From the NCBI GenBank assembly GCA_964536375.1, contig CAZHXF010000039.1, forward strand, positions 1 through 25,489: 25,489 nucleotides of DNA. Reading direction: 5' to 3'. A program made the translations under genes and the position numbers. The notes beneath the pieces are model-generated. The model worked only from the letters and a program-made list of their open reading frames with translations, was not told the origin of the DNA and ran no database searches. The DNA comes from Desulfuromonas sp964536375 (GTDB lineage Bacteria > Desulfobacterota > Desulfuromonadia > Desulfuromonadales > Desulfuromonadaceae). This document shows, piece after piece, positions 6,294-14,394 of this stretch; the first letter of the stretch is position 1, and the number at the start of each line of letters is the position of its first letter.

Positions 6294-6764
6294 ATGGATG
6301 CACAACAGCAATTTGAACAATTTCTTAAGCGCAGCAGCCTGAAATATACCAAGGAGCGCCAGCAGATTTTTCGCGCTATTGTTGATTTTGACGAACCCTT
6401 CGATGTAGACCAGCTATTATTTTACCTTAAACAGCGCGGAGAGAAAACATCTAAAGCGACTATTTATCGCACCCTGCAGTTATTATTAGAATCTGGACTG
6501 TTACGTAACATTAGCTTGTCACCGACTAATGCGCGCAGCATGTTATATTCCTTATGTGGTAAATTTCGCGCCTACGATGTGTTGGTATGTACCGGCTGTG
6601 GTAAAGTTACGGAAATTGAGAAACAGCCAATATGTTTGAGCTGTCAGGTTATTGCCAAGGAACATGGCTATAAATTGGAATCGCACAGTTTAAGAATTTT
6701 CGCCCTCTGTCCCCAGTGTCAGAACAAGGGGACTAGCAGTGGTTATCCCGTATTATCCACCTAA
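6294..6764 (+). CDS. Fur-family transcriptional regulator with altered metal site
   Basis: 156 residues. The winged-helix part includes KYTKERQQIFRAIVDF and the recognition helix KTSKATIYRTLQLLLESGL. The structural zinc site is intact: C99-TG-C102 and C139-PQ-C142. The usual regulatory-site ligands are not seen: the His of the hinge region is F36, the Glu after the wing is S86, and the HHDH-type run before the first CxxC is A93-Y-D-V96. Instead there is C88 and an extra pair C114-LS-C117. It could thus sense something other than Fe2+, for example thiols or peroxide, or act without a regulatory metal. GGAG precedes the ATG; the reductase gene follows after 20 bp, probably in one operon. Confidence 0.88.
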   Translation: MDAQQQFEQFLKRSSLKYTKERQQIFRAIVDFDEPFDVDQLLFYLKQRGEKTSKATIYRTLQLLLESGLLRNISLSPTNARSMLYSLCGKFRAYDVLVCTGCGKVTEIEKQPICLSCQVIAKEHGYKLESHSLRIFALCPQCQNKGTSSGYPVLST

Positions 6765-6784
6765 ATAACGTAAGGAATTAATCA

Positions 6785-8146
6785 ATGAAAACAACAGATG
6801 TAGCTATTATTGGCGGTTCAGCTGCAGGTCTCGCTGCTGCCTCAGCAATGATTCGTCGCTACCCGAATAAAAAAGTCACCATGATCCGCAATGTAGTCAG
6901 CACCATGGTACCCTGTGGTATCCCTTATATTTACGGCACTCTTAAAGGGGTGAAAAAAAACATCGTCGGTGATGCACCTTTTGAAGCTGCCGGGGTAGAG
7001 ATTATCGCCAAGCATGTGGAACGTATTGATCGCCAGAAGAAACAATTGGTTTTTGCTGATGGGGAACTTTTGGCTTATGATAAGGTTATCTTAAGCACCG
7101 GATCTAAACCGTTCTTACCACCAATTCCCGGGGTTAAGCTGGATAATGTATTTTGCATCCAAAAGGATCCGACCTATCTGCAAACTATCTTTGACGCTTT
7201 GAAACCAGCTAAGAATGTGGTGGTTATAGGTGGTGGCTTTATTGGTGTTGAAATGGCCGAGCAGATTGCGCTGATGGATGACGCCCCGGAAAACATCAGT
7301 TTAATTGAGATGTTACCGCACTGTCTTATGGCGGCATGTGAAGAAGATTTCTGCGCTACAGCAGAGCAGGAACTTAGTAAGTCTGGTGTTAAGATTATGA
7401 CCGGCTGCCAAGTAAAAGCTCTTAATGGTGAAGGTGCCGTGTCCAGTGTTGAACTAGCCGATGGGCGTACTATTGATGCTGACGTTGTGGTTGTCGGTAT
7501 CGGTGCTGCACCAAATATTGATCTAGCCCTTGCTTCAGGCCTGGCGGCGGATGCGCGCGGCGGAGTCCATGTTAGCCGTACCATGGCAACAGAAGATCCG
7601 GATATATATTCAGTTGGCGACTGCGCCACCAAATTTTCATTTTTCAACGGTGATCCGTGTGGGATCCGTTTAGCATCAATTGCAGCTTCGGAAGGGATGA
7701 TCGCCGCTGGCAACCTATACAGTGACGCGCAACGCGAAACTCGTGGAGCACTCGGTGCCTTTGCCACCAAGGTTGGTCAACGCAGCATTGCTGCTGCCGG
7801 TTTAACCACTCATGCAGCTAAAGAGCTGGGGGTTGATTTTGTCATTGGCGAAGCTGTCGCTTCTAATATGCACCCTGGTTCGCTGCCTAACGCTATTGCA
7901 GATATGCGGGTGAAATTGCTTTTTGAGCGTCAGAGTGGTCGCCTGATTGGTGGTCATGTGTGTGGTGGAGACAGTTCCGCTGAATTAGCCAATGCTATTG
8001 CCATTGCTGTGCAGGCCGGACAGACGGCATCCGATATAGCGGTGATGCAATTTGCTACACATCCACTGTTAACTGCTTCTCCAGTTGGTTACCAGTTGAT
8101 GATTGCCGCAGAGACCGCACGTCTGGCCCTGAAAAGTGGTAATTAA
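6785..8146 (+). CDS. FAD/NAD(P)-dependent CoA-disulfide reductase/NADH oxidase-like protein
   Basis: 453 residues, single-cysteine branch of the pyridine-nucleotide disulfide oxidoreductases. FAD-binding IIGGSAAGLAAA at 8-19; a lone active-site Cys at VPC44GIPY; NAD(P)-binding VVIGGGFIGVEMAE at about 145-158; the second FAD segment IYSVGDCA near 280; and a C-terminal dimerisation domain. Family reactions are reduction of CoA disulfide, CoA persulfide or polysulfide, or of O2, through Cys44. There is no C-terminal rhodanese domain. It follows the fur-like gene by 20 bp, which suggests redox- or sulfur-responsive control. Substrate is not decided by the sequence. GGAAT precedes the ATG. Confidence 0.87.
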   Translation: MKTTDVAIIGGSAAGLAAASAMIRRYPNKKVTMIRNVVSTMVPCGIPYIYGTLKGVKKNIVGDAPFEAAGVEIIAKHVERIDRQKKQLVFADGELLAYDKVILSTGSKPFLPPIPGVKLDNVFCIQKDPTYLQTIFDALKPAKNVVVIGGGFIGVEMAEQIALMDDAPENISLIEMLPHCLMAACEEDFCATAEQELSKSGVKIMTGCQVKALNGEGAVSSVELADGRTIDADVVVVGIGAAPNIDLALASGLAADARGGVHVSRTMATEDPDIYSVGDCATKFSFFNGDPCGIRLASIAASEGMIAAGNLYSDAQRETRGALGAFATKVGQRSIAAAGLTTHAAKELGVDFVIGEAVASNMHPGSLPNAIADMRVKLLFERQSGRLIGGHVCGGDSSAELANAIAIAVQAGQTASDIAVMQFATHPLLTASPVGYQLMIAAETARLALKSGN

Positions 8147-8164
8147 TTTTGCCGAGGATAATAG

Positions 8165-9409
8165 TTGTTAACTAGTTGGCGTCTGCAAGGGGATACCACT
8201 GCGTGCAATATAGCGGTGGTTATACCGGCACTAGGTGAGGGTGAGCAGCTGTGGGCAACACTAAACAGTATTGCTAAAAATCCGCGGCTCCTGCTGAGTG
8301 AAACAGTGGTAGTGGTAGTTATCAACAGCAGAGTGGATAGCGACCCTGATCTTGTACGACAGAACCTGATCGATCTTGAATATTTGCAGCGCCATGCTAA
8401 TAAATATGCCAACAAACATGGCGCTGCTGATAGTTGTCCCTTCGGGGCGTTGCGTTTAGCGTGGATTAACGCAACGTCCCAGCTTTTGCAACTTCCTAGC
8501 AAAAATGGTGGCGTTGGTTTGGCACGCAAGCTCGGCTGTGAGCTGGTGTTAGCGCAGCTACCTGAGCAGGGGATTCTGGTTCAGCTAGATGCTGACACCC
8601 TGGTTGATCAAAATTACCTCCCTGCGTTAGCTATCGCCTTTAGCTCAACCACTTGTAATGCCGCCGTAATTCCCTACTGCCACCAAAGAGCAGCAAATAG
8701 CAAAGAACGCAGCGCCATAAATCACTATGAGCTATACATGCGTTGTCATACGCTGGGTTTGCGCCTTGCCGGCTCTCCATACGCCTATCACAGCATTGGT
8801 AGCACCATCGCCTGTAGCAAACACGCCTATCGCAAAGCAGGCGGCATGAACTGCCGCAGCGCCGGCGAGGACTTTTACTTTTTGCAGCAATTGGCCAAAA
8901 CTTCTGGGGTCAAACATCTGATGGGGACGGTAGTTCGCCCCGCAGCACGGATTTCACAGCGCACCCCCTTCGGCACCGGTCAGGTTATCCATGAGCGCTG
9001 TCATACCAACGCCGAACAATTGTTTTACGCGCCGCAATGTTATGCGCTATTACGCTGCTGGCTGGATTTGATTAAGGACAATCTGAGTCTGGAAGGATCG
9101 GAGCTCCTCGAACAAGCCCGCGCCATTGATGTTAATTTAGCTAGCTTTGTGGAACAACAGAATTTTGCCGTCATCTGGCAACGTTTGTGCGCAACCCATA
9201 GTAATCATCAGCGCCGTCTACATGCTTTTCATGAGTGGTTTGACGCCTTAAAGACTTTACGTTGCATTAAATATCTCAGCACCAGCGCTTACCCCATGGC
9301 CAGTGCCTGCCACCATGTACCACCGTTGTTGCATATGGCTGAACTGAGCTGTGGCACCTGCGTGGAAGACTGGCTACAAATTTTACTGGAGAACGATGGT
9401 GCTGCTTAG
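8165..9409 (+). CDS. Family 2 glycosyltransferase
   Basis: 414 residues. The GT-A start IAVVIPALGEGEQLWATL is followed by a nucleotide-sugar DxD motif at D142-A-D144 (LVQLDADTLVDQNYL), and by AGEDFYFLQQLAK, the ED general-base region usual in GT2 enzymes. The C-terminal 130 residues are helical and unlike a known domain to me. No membrane segments are obvious. TTG start at 8165 has GAGG 7 nt upstream and lies 18 bp after the reductase stop, so the genes are probably co-transcribed. Acceptor and sugar are unknown. It converges on the hybrid kinase gene, 24 bp away, with no clear terminator between them. Confidence 0.8.
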   Translation: MLTSWRLQGDTTACNIAVVIPALGEGEQLWATLNSIAKNPRLLLSETVVVVVINSRVDSDPDLVRQNLIDLEYLQRHANKYANKHGAADSCPFGALRLAWINATSQLLQLPSKNGGVGLARKLGCELVLAQLPEQGILVQLDADTLVDQNYLPALAIAFSSTTCNAAVIPYCHQRAANSKERSAINHYELYMRCHTLGLRLAGSPYAYHSIGSTIACSKHAYRKAGGMNCRSAGEDFYFLQQLAKTSGVKHLMGTVVRPAARISQRTPFGTGQVIHERCHTNAEQLFYAPQCYALLRCWLDLIKDNLSLEGSELLEQARAIDVNLASFVEQQNFAVIWQRLCATHSNHQRRLHAFHEWFDALKTLRCIKYLSTSAYPMASACHHVPPLLHMAELSCGTCVEDWLQILLENDGAA

Positions 9410-9433
9410 TGGCGCAGTCCTCATACCTCTTGC

Positions 9434-11485
9434 CTAATCGATCAGTACTTCTCCATCCAGCACCCGTCTGGTAGTTTGTACCAGCTGATCTAAATTCAAC
9501 GGTTTCAGGCAAAAAGCTTTAACACCAATACTGCGCGCCTTATCTTCATCAACCTTACTGCTGTAACCAGTACACAGTATTATCGGTAAATCTGCCCTGA
9601 TTTTAAGTAACTTCTCTACTAAATCACGTCCAGATAGCTCGGGCATACTCTGGTCGGTAATTACCATATCAAACTCATCTGGCTTTGTCTGCACGCGCTC
9701 AAGTGCCTGAACACTGCTGGTTAAAGTTGTTACTTGGTAGCCGTATTCTCCCAGCAAGCGCGATATGATACGCACTAACTTATCTTCATCATCCACCACA
9801 AGAATGCTTTCATTTCCGCCACTCAATGGTTTTAGCGCTGCCAGCTTAACGCTGGTATTTTTCTGTATCTGGCTAATAGCTGGAAAAAACAACTCAAAGG
9901 TAGTGCCTGTGCCGACAATGCTGTTTAGTTGCAAAAATCCGTGATGACTGTCCATGATTCCTTGAACTACTGCCAAACCCATGCCCGTGCCCTCGGGTAC
10001 TTGTTTGGTGGTAAAAAAAGGGTCGAAAATCTTTTCTATAATAGACGGCTCAATACCTGAACCGTTATCGATGATGCTTATTTTGGCAAAGCTGCTCCTC
10101 TCACCTTCATATTGCGTGGGAATAGTTATTTTATCAGCTACAACGGTTTCCAGTTTTAGCTGTATTTGTCCGCTACCGTGCATCGCATGGACAGCATTGT
10201 TGCACAGGTTGATAATAACTTCCTGAATCTGGGTTGTATCACCACTGATGGTAACGGCGCTAGCACCCATATCAGCCTCTATATCTATAGTAGTTGCAAT
10301 AGTGGAGCGCATCAGCCTTACAGTTTCTGCCATAATGGTGACTAAATTTATCGGTATGAGAACATGATTACCTTTGCGGCTGTACTTAAGGATTTGATTG
10401 ACTAGATCACGCGCTCGCAAAGTAGCGGTCTTGGCATTACCTAGTGGGGCAGCTATATCACTGTACGGTTCAACTTTAAGCTGGGCATATTCAATATTGC
10501 CGAGGATTATGGCAAGCTTATTGTTGAAGTCATGCGCGATACCTCCAGCCATAACGCCAATAGCTTCCATTTTATATTTTTGATGTAATTTTGCTTCCAA
10601 CTCCAACCTCTGCCGCTCAGCCTGTTTACGGGCGCTGATATCACGTACCACCACAATTATTCTGACATCGCTACCAATGGTAGCGCGGCTCATATTTACT
10701 CCCGTCCAAAATAATCGTCCAGATTTATGTTTGGAGTGCCAGTCGAAAACCTGTGTAGTTCCGGCGATAGTTTTTTTCATCAACAACATAGCTTCACGCT
10801 GAGTAAACGGCGGTTCGCCAGAACTGAGCTGCTCCACCGTCAGGTCGTTTAATTCATCCGCAGAATAACCGTACATACGCGTAAAAGTCTGATTGGTGTC
10901 AAGGATGGCGCCAGTTGCGGCATCATGAATAAAGATAACCTCATTGACAGCATTGAAAATAGTGCGAAATTTCTCCTCGCTCTTTTGCACAGCCGCGCGT
11001 TCTACCTCTAATTCCTCGACTTTTTGATCAAGTTTTCGTCCTACGCAGCGCACGTACATTTCATCAATGTGCAACCTTGGTGCAGTAAGCGACAATTCAT
11101 CGATAACTGATAGCGATGGTGAGGCAGCCAGAACTTGGCAGATAATTTCGCGCAATTTCTGTGGTTCTTGCGGCTTGGATACAAGGCGCGCTACACCCAG
11201 AGCTTGAGCCAGTTGCCGATCCTGATCTTCCAAAAAAGAGGTAGTATACAGAACAATAGGAATAGGCGCCAAACGCGGATTTTTTTTCAGCCGACGACAC
11301 AGCTCAAAACCGTCCATATTTGGCATCATGATGTCGGAAATAATCAGATCTGGAGGTTGGTTTGTGGCGCACTCCAGCGCAGCACTACCATCCGTAGTTG
11401 AGGTGACAGTAAAGCCACCGGTCCTGAGCGTATTCTCCAACTCCAAGCGGGAATTTTCACCGTCGTCAGCAATAAGTATATTCAT
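9434..11485 (-). CDS. Hybrid sensor histidine kinase, REC-PAS-HisKA-HATPase-REC
   Basis: 683 residues, no membrane segment, so cytoplasmic. Receiver 1 (about 1-120) has acid pair D7/D8 and phosphoacceptor D51 in SDIMMPNMDG. A coiled linker (about 140-165) leads to a PAS domain (about 165-285, TIFNAVNEVIFIHDAATG). The dimerisation helix carries H318 in GGIAHDFNN. ATPase boxes: NLCNNAVHAM, DNGSGI, FDPFFTTK, GTGMGLAVVQG. A C-terminal receiver (about 560-683) has VVDDED and VITDQSMPELSG. ATG at 11485 follows GGAG by 7 nt; the TTG before it is rejected. The H-to-end module closely resembles that of the kinase at 19505-22342. No output regulator is adjacent. Confidence 0.93.
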   Translation of the reverse strand: MNILIADDGENSRLELENTLRTGGFTVTSTTDGSAALECATNQPPDLIISDIMMPNMDGFELCRRLKKNPRLAPIPIVLYTTSFLEDQDRQLAQALGVARLVSKPQEPQKLREIICQVLAASPSLSVIDELSLTAPRLHIDEMYVRCVGRKLDQKVEELEVERAAVQKSEEKFRTIFNAVNEVIFIHDAATGAILDTNQTFTRMYGYSADELNDLTVEQLSSGEPPFTQREAMLLMKKTIAGTTQVFDWHSKHKSGRLFWTGVNMSRATIGSDVRIIVVVRDISARKQAERQRLELEAKLHQKYKMEAIGVMAGGIAHDFNNKLAIILGNIEYAQLKVEPYSDIAAPLGNAKTATLRARDLVNQILKYSRKGNHVLIPINLVTIMAETVRLMRSTIATTIDIEADMGASAVTISGDTTQIQEVIINLCNNAVHAMHGSGQIQLKLETVVADKITIPTQYEGERSSFAKISIIDNGSGIEPSIIEKIFDPFFTTKQVPEGTGMGLAVVQGIMDSHHGFLQLNSIVGTGTTFELFFPAISQIQKNTSVKLAALKPLSGGNESILVVDDEDKLVRIISRLLGEYGYQVTTLTSSVQALERVQTKPDEFDMVITDQSMPELSGRDLVEKLLKIRADLPIILCTGYSSKVDEDKARSIGVKAFCLKPLNLDQLVQTTRRVLDGEVLID

Positions 11486-11555
11486 CAAAATTCTCCAACA
11501 TTTTGGTTAAGGATACTTTCACGAACCAATTGCCGTATTCTAGAGTCTAACAAAA

Positions 11556-11583
11556 ATTATCAGGATTGTTGGTGAACACTCAA
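11556..11583 (-). promoter_or_regulatory. Possible promoter of the hybrid kinase gene
   Basis: On the minus strand TTGAGT (11583-11578), a 16-bp spacer and GATAAT (11561-11556) lie about 70 bp before the kinase ATG. The match is moderate; spacing is one base short of ideal. Confidence 0.35.
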
Positions 11584-11632
11584 AAAACATGCAGATTTAA
11601 TAATGTGGGTAAGGTTTTTCATGAGATGAGAA

Positions 11633-11697
11633 CAGCAGACTGTAGTGCCACAGCTGCTGCCTCGGGCGGTAATATTACCACCCGGGGCAGATTTTTT
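11633..11697 (+). terminator. Tandem hairpins with T-run on the plus strand; possible small RNA end
   Basis: Hairpin A (11633-11659): CAGCAG and CTGT pair with ACAG and CTGCTG, one bulged A, loop AGTGCC. Hairpin B (11657-11690): CTGCC and CGGG pair with CCCG and GGCAG, with GGTAA/TTACC at the top, followed by TTTTTT (11692-11697). They share three bases, so they compete. B looks like a plus-strand intrinsic terminator, yet both flanking genes are on the minus strand. Either a plus-strand small RNA ends here or the structure works in the minus-strand transcript between rubrerythrin and the kinase. Confidence 0.55.
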
Positions 11698-11702
11698 ACT
11701 AG

Positions 11703-12281
11703 TTACCAGTTTTCTGCCAAGACTTCAAAATGAGCCTGGGGATGGACACATGCCGGACACACTTCGGTAGCTGTCACGCCGGTATGCAGGTAGCCGCAAT
11801 TGCGACAGCGCCAGGTAATTTGCTGAGGTTTGGTAAAAACAGTGCCATTATTAATATTAGCCAACAGATCAAGATAACGTTTTTCATGTTGTTTTTCGGC
11901 TACGCAGATTGCATCCCACGCGGCAGCAATGTCATTAAAACCTTCTTTGCGAGCTGTGGCAGCAAAAGCTGGATATAATTCAGTGTGTTCCTCGTGCTCA
12001 CCACAGGCTGCCCCGGCTAGATTCTCGGCGGTTGTCGACAGTTTGCCGGCAGGGAAGGAAGCGCTGATTTCAACATCTCCCCCTTCGAGAAATTTAAAAA
12101 AACGCTTAGCGTGCTCTTTTTCCTGATTTGCTGTCTCCTCAAAGATGTCAGCAATCTGCACATAACCCTCTTTTTTGGCGATGCTAGCAAAATAGGTATA
12201 GCGCATCCGGGCCTGACTTTCGCCGGCAAATGACTTCAATAAATTCTTTTCTGTTTCTGTTCCTTTAACACTGCTTGGCAT
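11703..12281 (-). CDS. Rubrerythrin
   Basis: 192 residues. The N-terminal four-helix diiron domain has the carboxylate/ExxH pattern, including SFAGESQARMRY, EETANQEKEHAKRF and AEKQHEKRY. The C-terminal rubredoxin-like domain has CRNCGY and CPAC, giving four Cys ligands for one iron. The family reduces hydrogen peroxide with electrons from rubredoxin or NADH in the cytoplasm of anaerobes. AGGAG precedes the ATG by 8 nt. It lies 43 bp after lrgB on the same strand, and may be read from that promoter or its own. Typical full length; nothing is missing. Confidence 0.95.
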   Translation of the reverse strand: MPSSVKGTETEKNLLKSFAGESQARMRYTYFASIAKKEGYVQIADIFEETANQEKEHAKRFFKFLEGGDVEISASFPAGKLSTTAENLAGAACGEHEEHTELYPAFAATARKEGFNDIAAAWDAICVAEKQHEKRYLDLLANINNGTVFTKPQQITWRCRNCGYLHTGVTATEVCPACVHPQAHFEVLAENW

Positions 12282-12324
12282 GGGTTATTCTCCTGATAGA
12301 TAAGGTTAGGGTGAAGTTATTTCA

Positions 12325-13020
12325 TTACTGTAACAACATGACAAACAACGGCATGAGTAACGCAGTTATCATACCATTGATTCCAATAGCTAGCCCAGCA
12401 ATAGCACCACCGAGCAGATCGATCTCCAACATCCTGCCAGTACCGATACCATGGGCAGCCGTGCCCATGGCTAGCCCCATCGAGGCATGATCTTTAATAC
12501 CCAGCAAACGACAAAAAGATGGGCCAACTACTGCGCCCAAACAACCAGTAACCACAACAACAGCGGCAGTAAGTGGGGTTATGCCGCCAATCTTACTGGC
12601 GATACTGATCGCAATTGGGGTAGTCACCGATTTAGGTGCCATGGTCAGTGCCAACTGTTTACCACCATCCATGAGCAGAATAATACCCGAGGCAGTGACG
12701 ATAGAGGTTACCGCGCCCACACTGATGCCAACCACAATCGGTACGAAACGAGCCATGATCTCGGCACGACGCTGGTACAGCGGCACCCCAAGGGCAACGA
12801 CACTTGGACCGAGCAAAAACAGAATCATATCCCCGCCACGTGCATAGTCAGCGTAAGGGATATGACATTGCAACAGCAATAGCATTATCAGCCCGATCGT
12901 AACTACAGCAGGATTTAATATGGTGTATTGGTAACGCCGATAGAAGAGGCTGGCGAGCTGAAAAATAAACAGCGTCAGGGCAACACCAAACAGTGGTGAC
13001 GACAACAGAGTAATCTTCAT
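12325..13020 (-). CDS. lrgB: LrgB/CidB-family membrane protein
   Basis: 231 residues with about seven hydrophobic segments across the whole length. The family pattern is clear: LGPSVVALGVPLYQRR, the PKSVTTPIA motif around residue 130-140, and MGTAAHGIGTGRM near 190. LrgB proteins act with LrgA in the inner membrane in a holin/antiholin-like system tied to murein hydrolase control, or as metabolite exporters. The start ATG overlaps the lrgA stop by four bases (ATGA), so translation is coupled. Rubrerythrin follows downstream. Confidence 0.92.
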   Translation of the reverse strand: MKITLLSSPLFGVALTLFIFQLASLFYRRYQYTILNPAVVTIGLIMLLLLQCHIPYADYARGGDMILFLLGPSVVALGVPLYQRRAEIMARFVPIVVGISVGAVTSIVTASGIILLMDGGKQLALTMAPKSVTTPIAISIASKIGGITPLTAAVVVVTGCLGAVVGPSFCRLLGIKDHASMGLAMGTAAHGIGTGRMLEIDLLGGAIAGLAIGINGMITALLMPLFVMLLQ

Positions 13021-13364
13021 GATTTCACCTTGGAACGCGCCAGATATTTTGCGCTTAGACCGGTAGTAGCCATGACTGCCAGAGTACTGACCACAGTCGC
13101 TACACTCAGGGGCAGCCAGTGTTTGGCAATCAGATCAAAATAGACCATAACCCCGACACCGGCTGGGACAAACAGCATGGCTAGATTATCCAGCAGCAGC
13201 TTGGCACTGTCACTGACCCATTCCAGCTTGATAAAGCCACAGCGCAGCCCCAGCAACATCAGCGCCATACCCACCACGCTGCCGGGCAGTGGTAAAGAGA
13301 ACCACTGTGACAGCAGTTCACCTATCCACTGCAAAGCAAATAATATTGCAAATCCTCGCACCAT
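13017..13364 (-). CDS. lrgA: LrgA/CidA-family membrane protein
   Basis: 115 residues with four hydrophobic segments. The family pattern is seen in LLSQWFSLPLPGSVVGMALMLLGL, the DNLAMLFVPAGVGVM stretch near the middle, and the following basic cytosolic tail. LrgA is the holin-like partner of LrgB. I use the ATG at 13364 because AAGGA lies 6 nt upstream; an in-frame ATG at 13382 has no ribosome site. Its TGA stop overlaps the lrgB start. This ordinary TGA stop shows that the selenoprotein TGA codons are context-dependent. Confidence 0.9.
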   Translation of the reverse strand: MVRGFAILFALQWIGELLSQWFSLPLPGSVVGMALMLLGLRCGFIKLEWVSDSAKLLLDNLAMLFVPAGVGVMVYFDLIAKHWLPLSVATVVSTLAVMATTGLSAKYLARSKVKS

Positions 13365-13444
13365 GATTGATCCTTCCCGCATAAGCGTAAACTTAATGTA
13401 AAAATCATAATTAATAACAATCTTATGCTATTGCCAAAAAGCTA

Positions 13445-13516
13445 GTCACTTTCGCGCAGGCGGGAGCCTAGAAATTCATGTAAAACCTCTGGATACCCGT
13501 TTTCGCGAGCATGACG
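13445..13516. repeat. Decayed REP/MITE-like inverted repeat
   Basis: The element begins GTCACTTTCGCGCAGGCGGG and ends in CCCGTTTTCGCGAGCATGAC, so its ends are imperfect inverted complements (GTCA…TGAC) around a short AT-rich centre. The pattern matches the common bacterial dispersed repeat with the form GTCATTCCCGCG…CGCGGGAATGACG, with several substitutions. It occupies most of the 280-bp gap between the divergent lrgA and DUF3820 genes; nothing else was found in that gap. Confidence 0.6.
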
Positions 13517-13644
13517 GAGACAGGGAGCACAACCAGAGCAGAAGATTAGTGCTACTCAGAAAAAAATTGTTTCGATTGCAACTCGTTAAAAATCAATATA
13601 CCTATAGAGTAAATCTATTTAACCGCTTTTTAGCCGAAGATACT

Positions 13645-13875
13645 ATGACTAACTTACCTATACAGCCTGATCCTCAGCAGTTCCTTGCCCTGTACACGAC
13701 CCGTATGCCTTACGGCAAATATAAAGATTATCGCTTGGTCGATCTGCCCGAACCATACGTGGTGTGGTTACACAATAACGGGTTTCCTGCGGGACGCCTT
13801 GGCGACATGCTGGCCAGTGTTTATGCAATCAAAGTTGACGGATTGGAATATCTCTTCGATCCACTGCGCTGCTAA
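13645..13875 (+). CDS. DUF3820-family small protein
   Basis: 76 residues, soluble. The pattern MPYGKYKDYRLVDLPEPYVVWLHNNGFP followed by RLGDMLASVYAIKVDGLEYL is the DUF3820 family, whose members are usually 70-80 residues and are of unknown function. I start at the ATG at 13645; the upstream reading from 13549 adds a basic stretch with no family similarity. The ribosome site is weak. The CYTH gene follows after 37 bp and is likely co-transcribed. Confidence 0.8.
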   Translation: MTNLPIQPDPQQFLALYTTRMPYGKYKDYRLVDLPEPYVVWLHNNGFPAGRLGDMLASVYAIKVDGLEYLFDPLRC

Positions 13876-13912
13876 ATTACCATTACGCACTTTCATCCTT
13901 AACGGGGGTATT

Positions 13913-14389
13913 ATGGCTATAGAGATAGAGCGTAAATTTTTGCTCGCCAACGACCACTGGCGCCAACAAATACTTAATCGCAGCCAATACATTCAAGGTT
14001 ACCTGTCAACTGTAGCAGAAAGAACGGTTCGCGTCCGCATCGCCAACAAATTGGGCTGGTTGACTATCAAGGGGAAAAACTATGGGGTAGTGCGCAGTGA
14101 ATTCGAATATCCAATCCCCCTGGCAGACGCCGAGCAGATGTTGGCGCAACTGTGTGAACAACCACCGATTGAAAAATGGCGCCATCAGCTTATGCACCAG
14201 GATCATTTGTGGGAAATAGATGAATTTTGTGGAGTTAACAGTGGTCTGATAGTAGCTGAAATCGAGCTAAAACATCAGGATGAACAATTTGCCCACCCTG
14301 ATTGGTTGGGATGCGAAGTGACTGATGACCCGCGTTATTTTAATGCCAACCTGCTGACGCACCCTTTTTCTGTGTGGAACAAAGAGTAG
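13913..14389 (+). CDS. CYTH-domain triphosphatase
   Basis: 158 residues. The N-terminal signature EIERKFLL is the ExExK motif of CYTH/triphosphate-tunnel metalloenzymes. Further basic and acidic tunnel strands follow: RTVRVRI, GWLTIKGK, SEFEYPIP, WEIDEFCG and IVAEIELK. The family hydrolyses inorganic triphosphate or nucleoside triphosphates with Mg or Mn. GGGGG lies 4 nt before the ATG at 13913; a longer reading from 13685 overlaps DUF3820 in another frame and is rejected. It converges on the PBP1A gene with only 5 bp between stops. Confidence 0.9.
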   Translation: MAIEIERKFLLANDHWRQQILNRSQYIQGYLSTVAERTVRVRIANKLGWLTIKGKNYGVVRSEFEYPIPLADAEQMLAQLCEQPPIEKWRHQLMHQDHLWEIDEFCGVNSGLIVAEIELKHQDEQFAHPDWLGCEVTDDPRYFNANLLTHPFSVWNKE

Positions 14390-14394
14390 CGATC

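Noticed and set aside
7174..7770. 198-codon minus-strand frame opposite the flavoprotein gene
   Set aside because: Low-complexity Ala/Pro/Ser/Thr peptide antisense to a clearly conserved gene; a shadow of its codon pattern.
8143..8529. 128-codon minus-strand frame overlapping the GT2 start
   Set aside because: The plus strand has a coherent GT-A domain beginning there; the minus peptide has no recognisable features.
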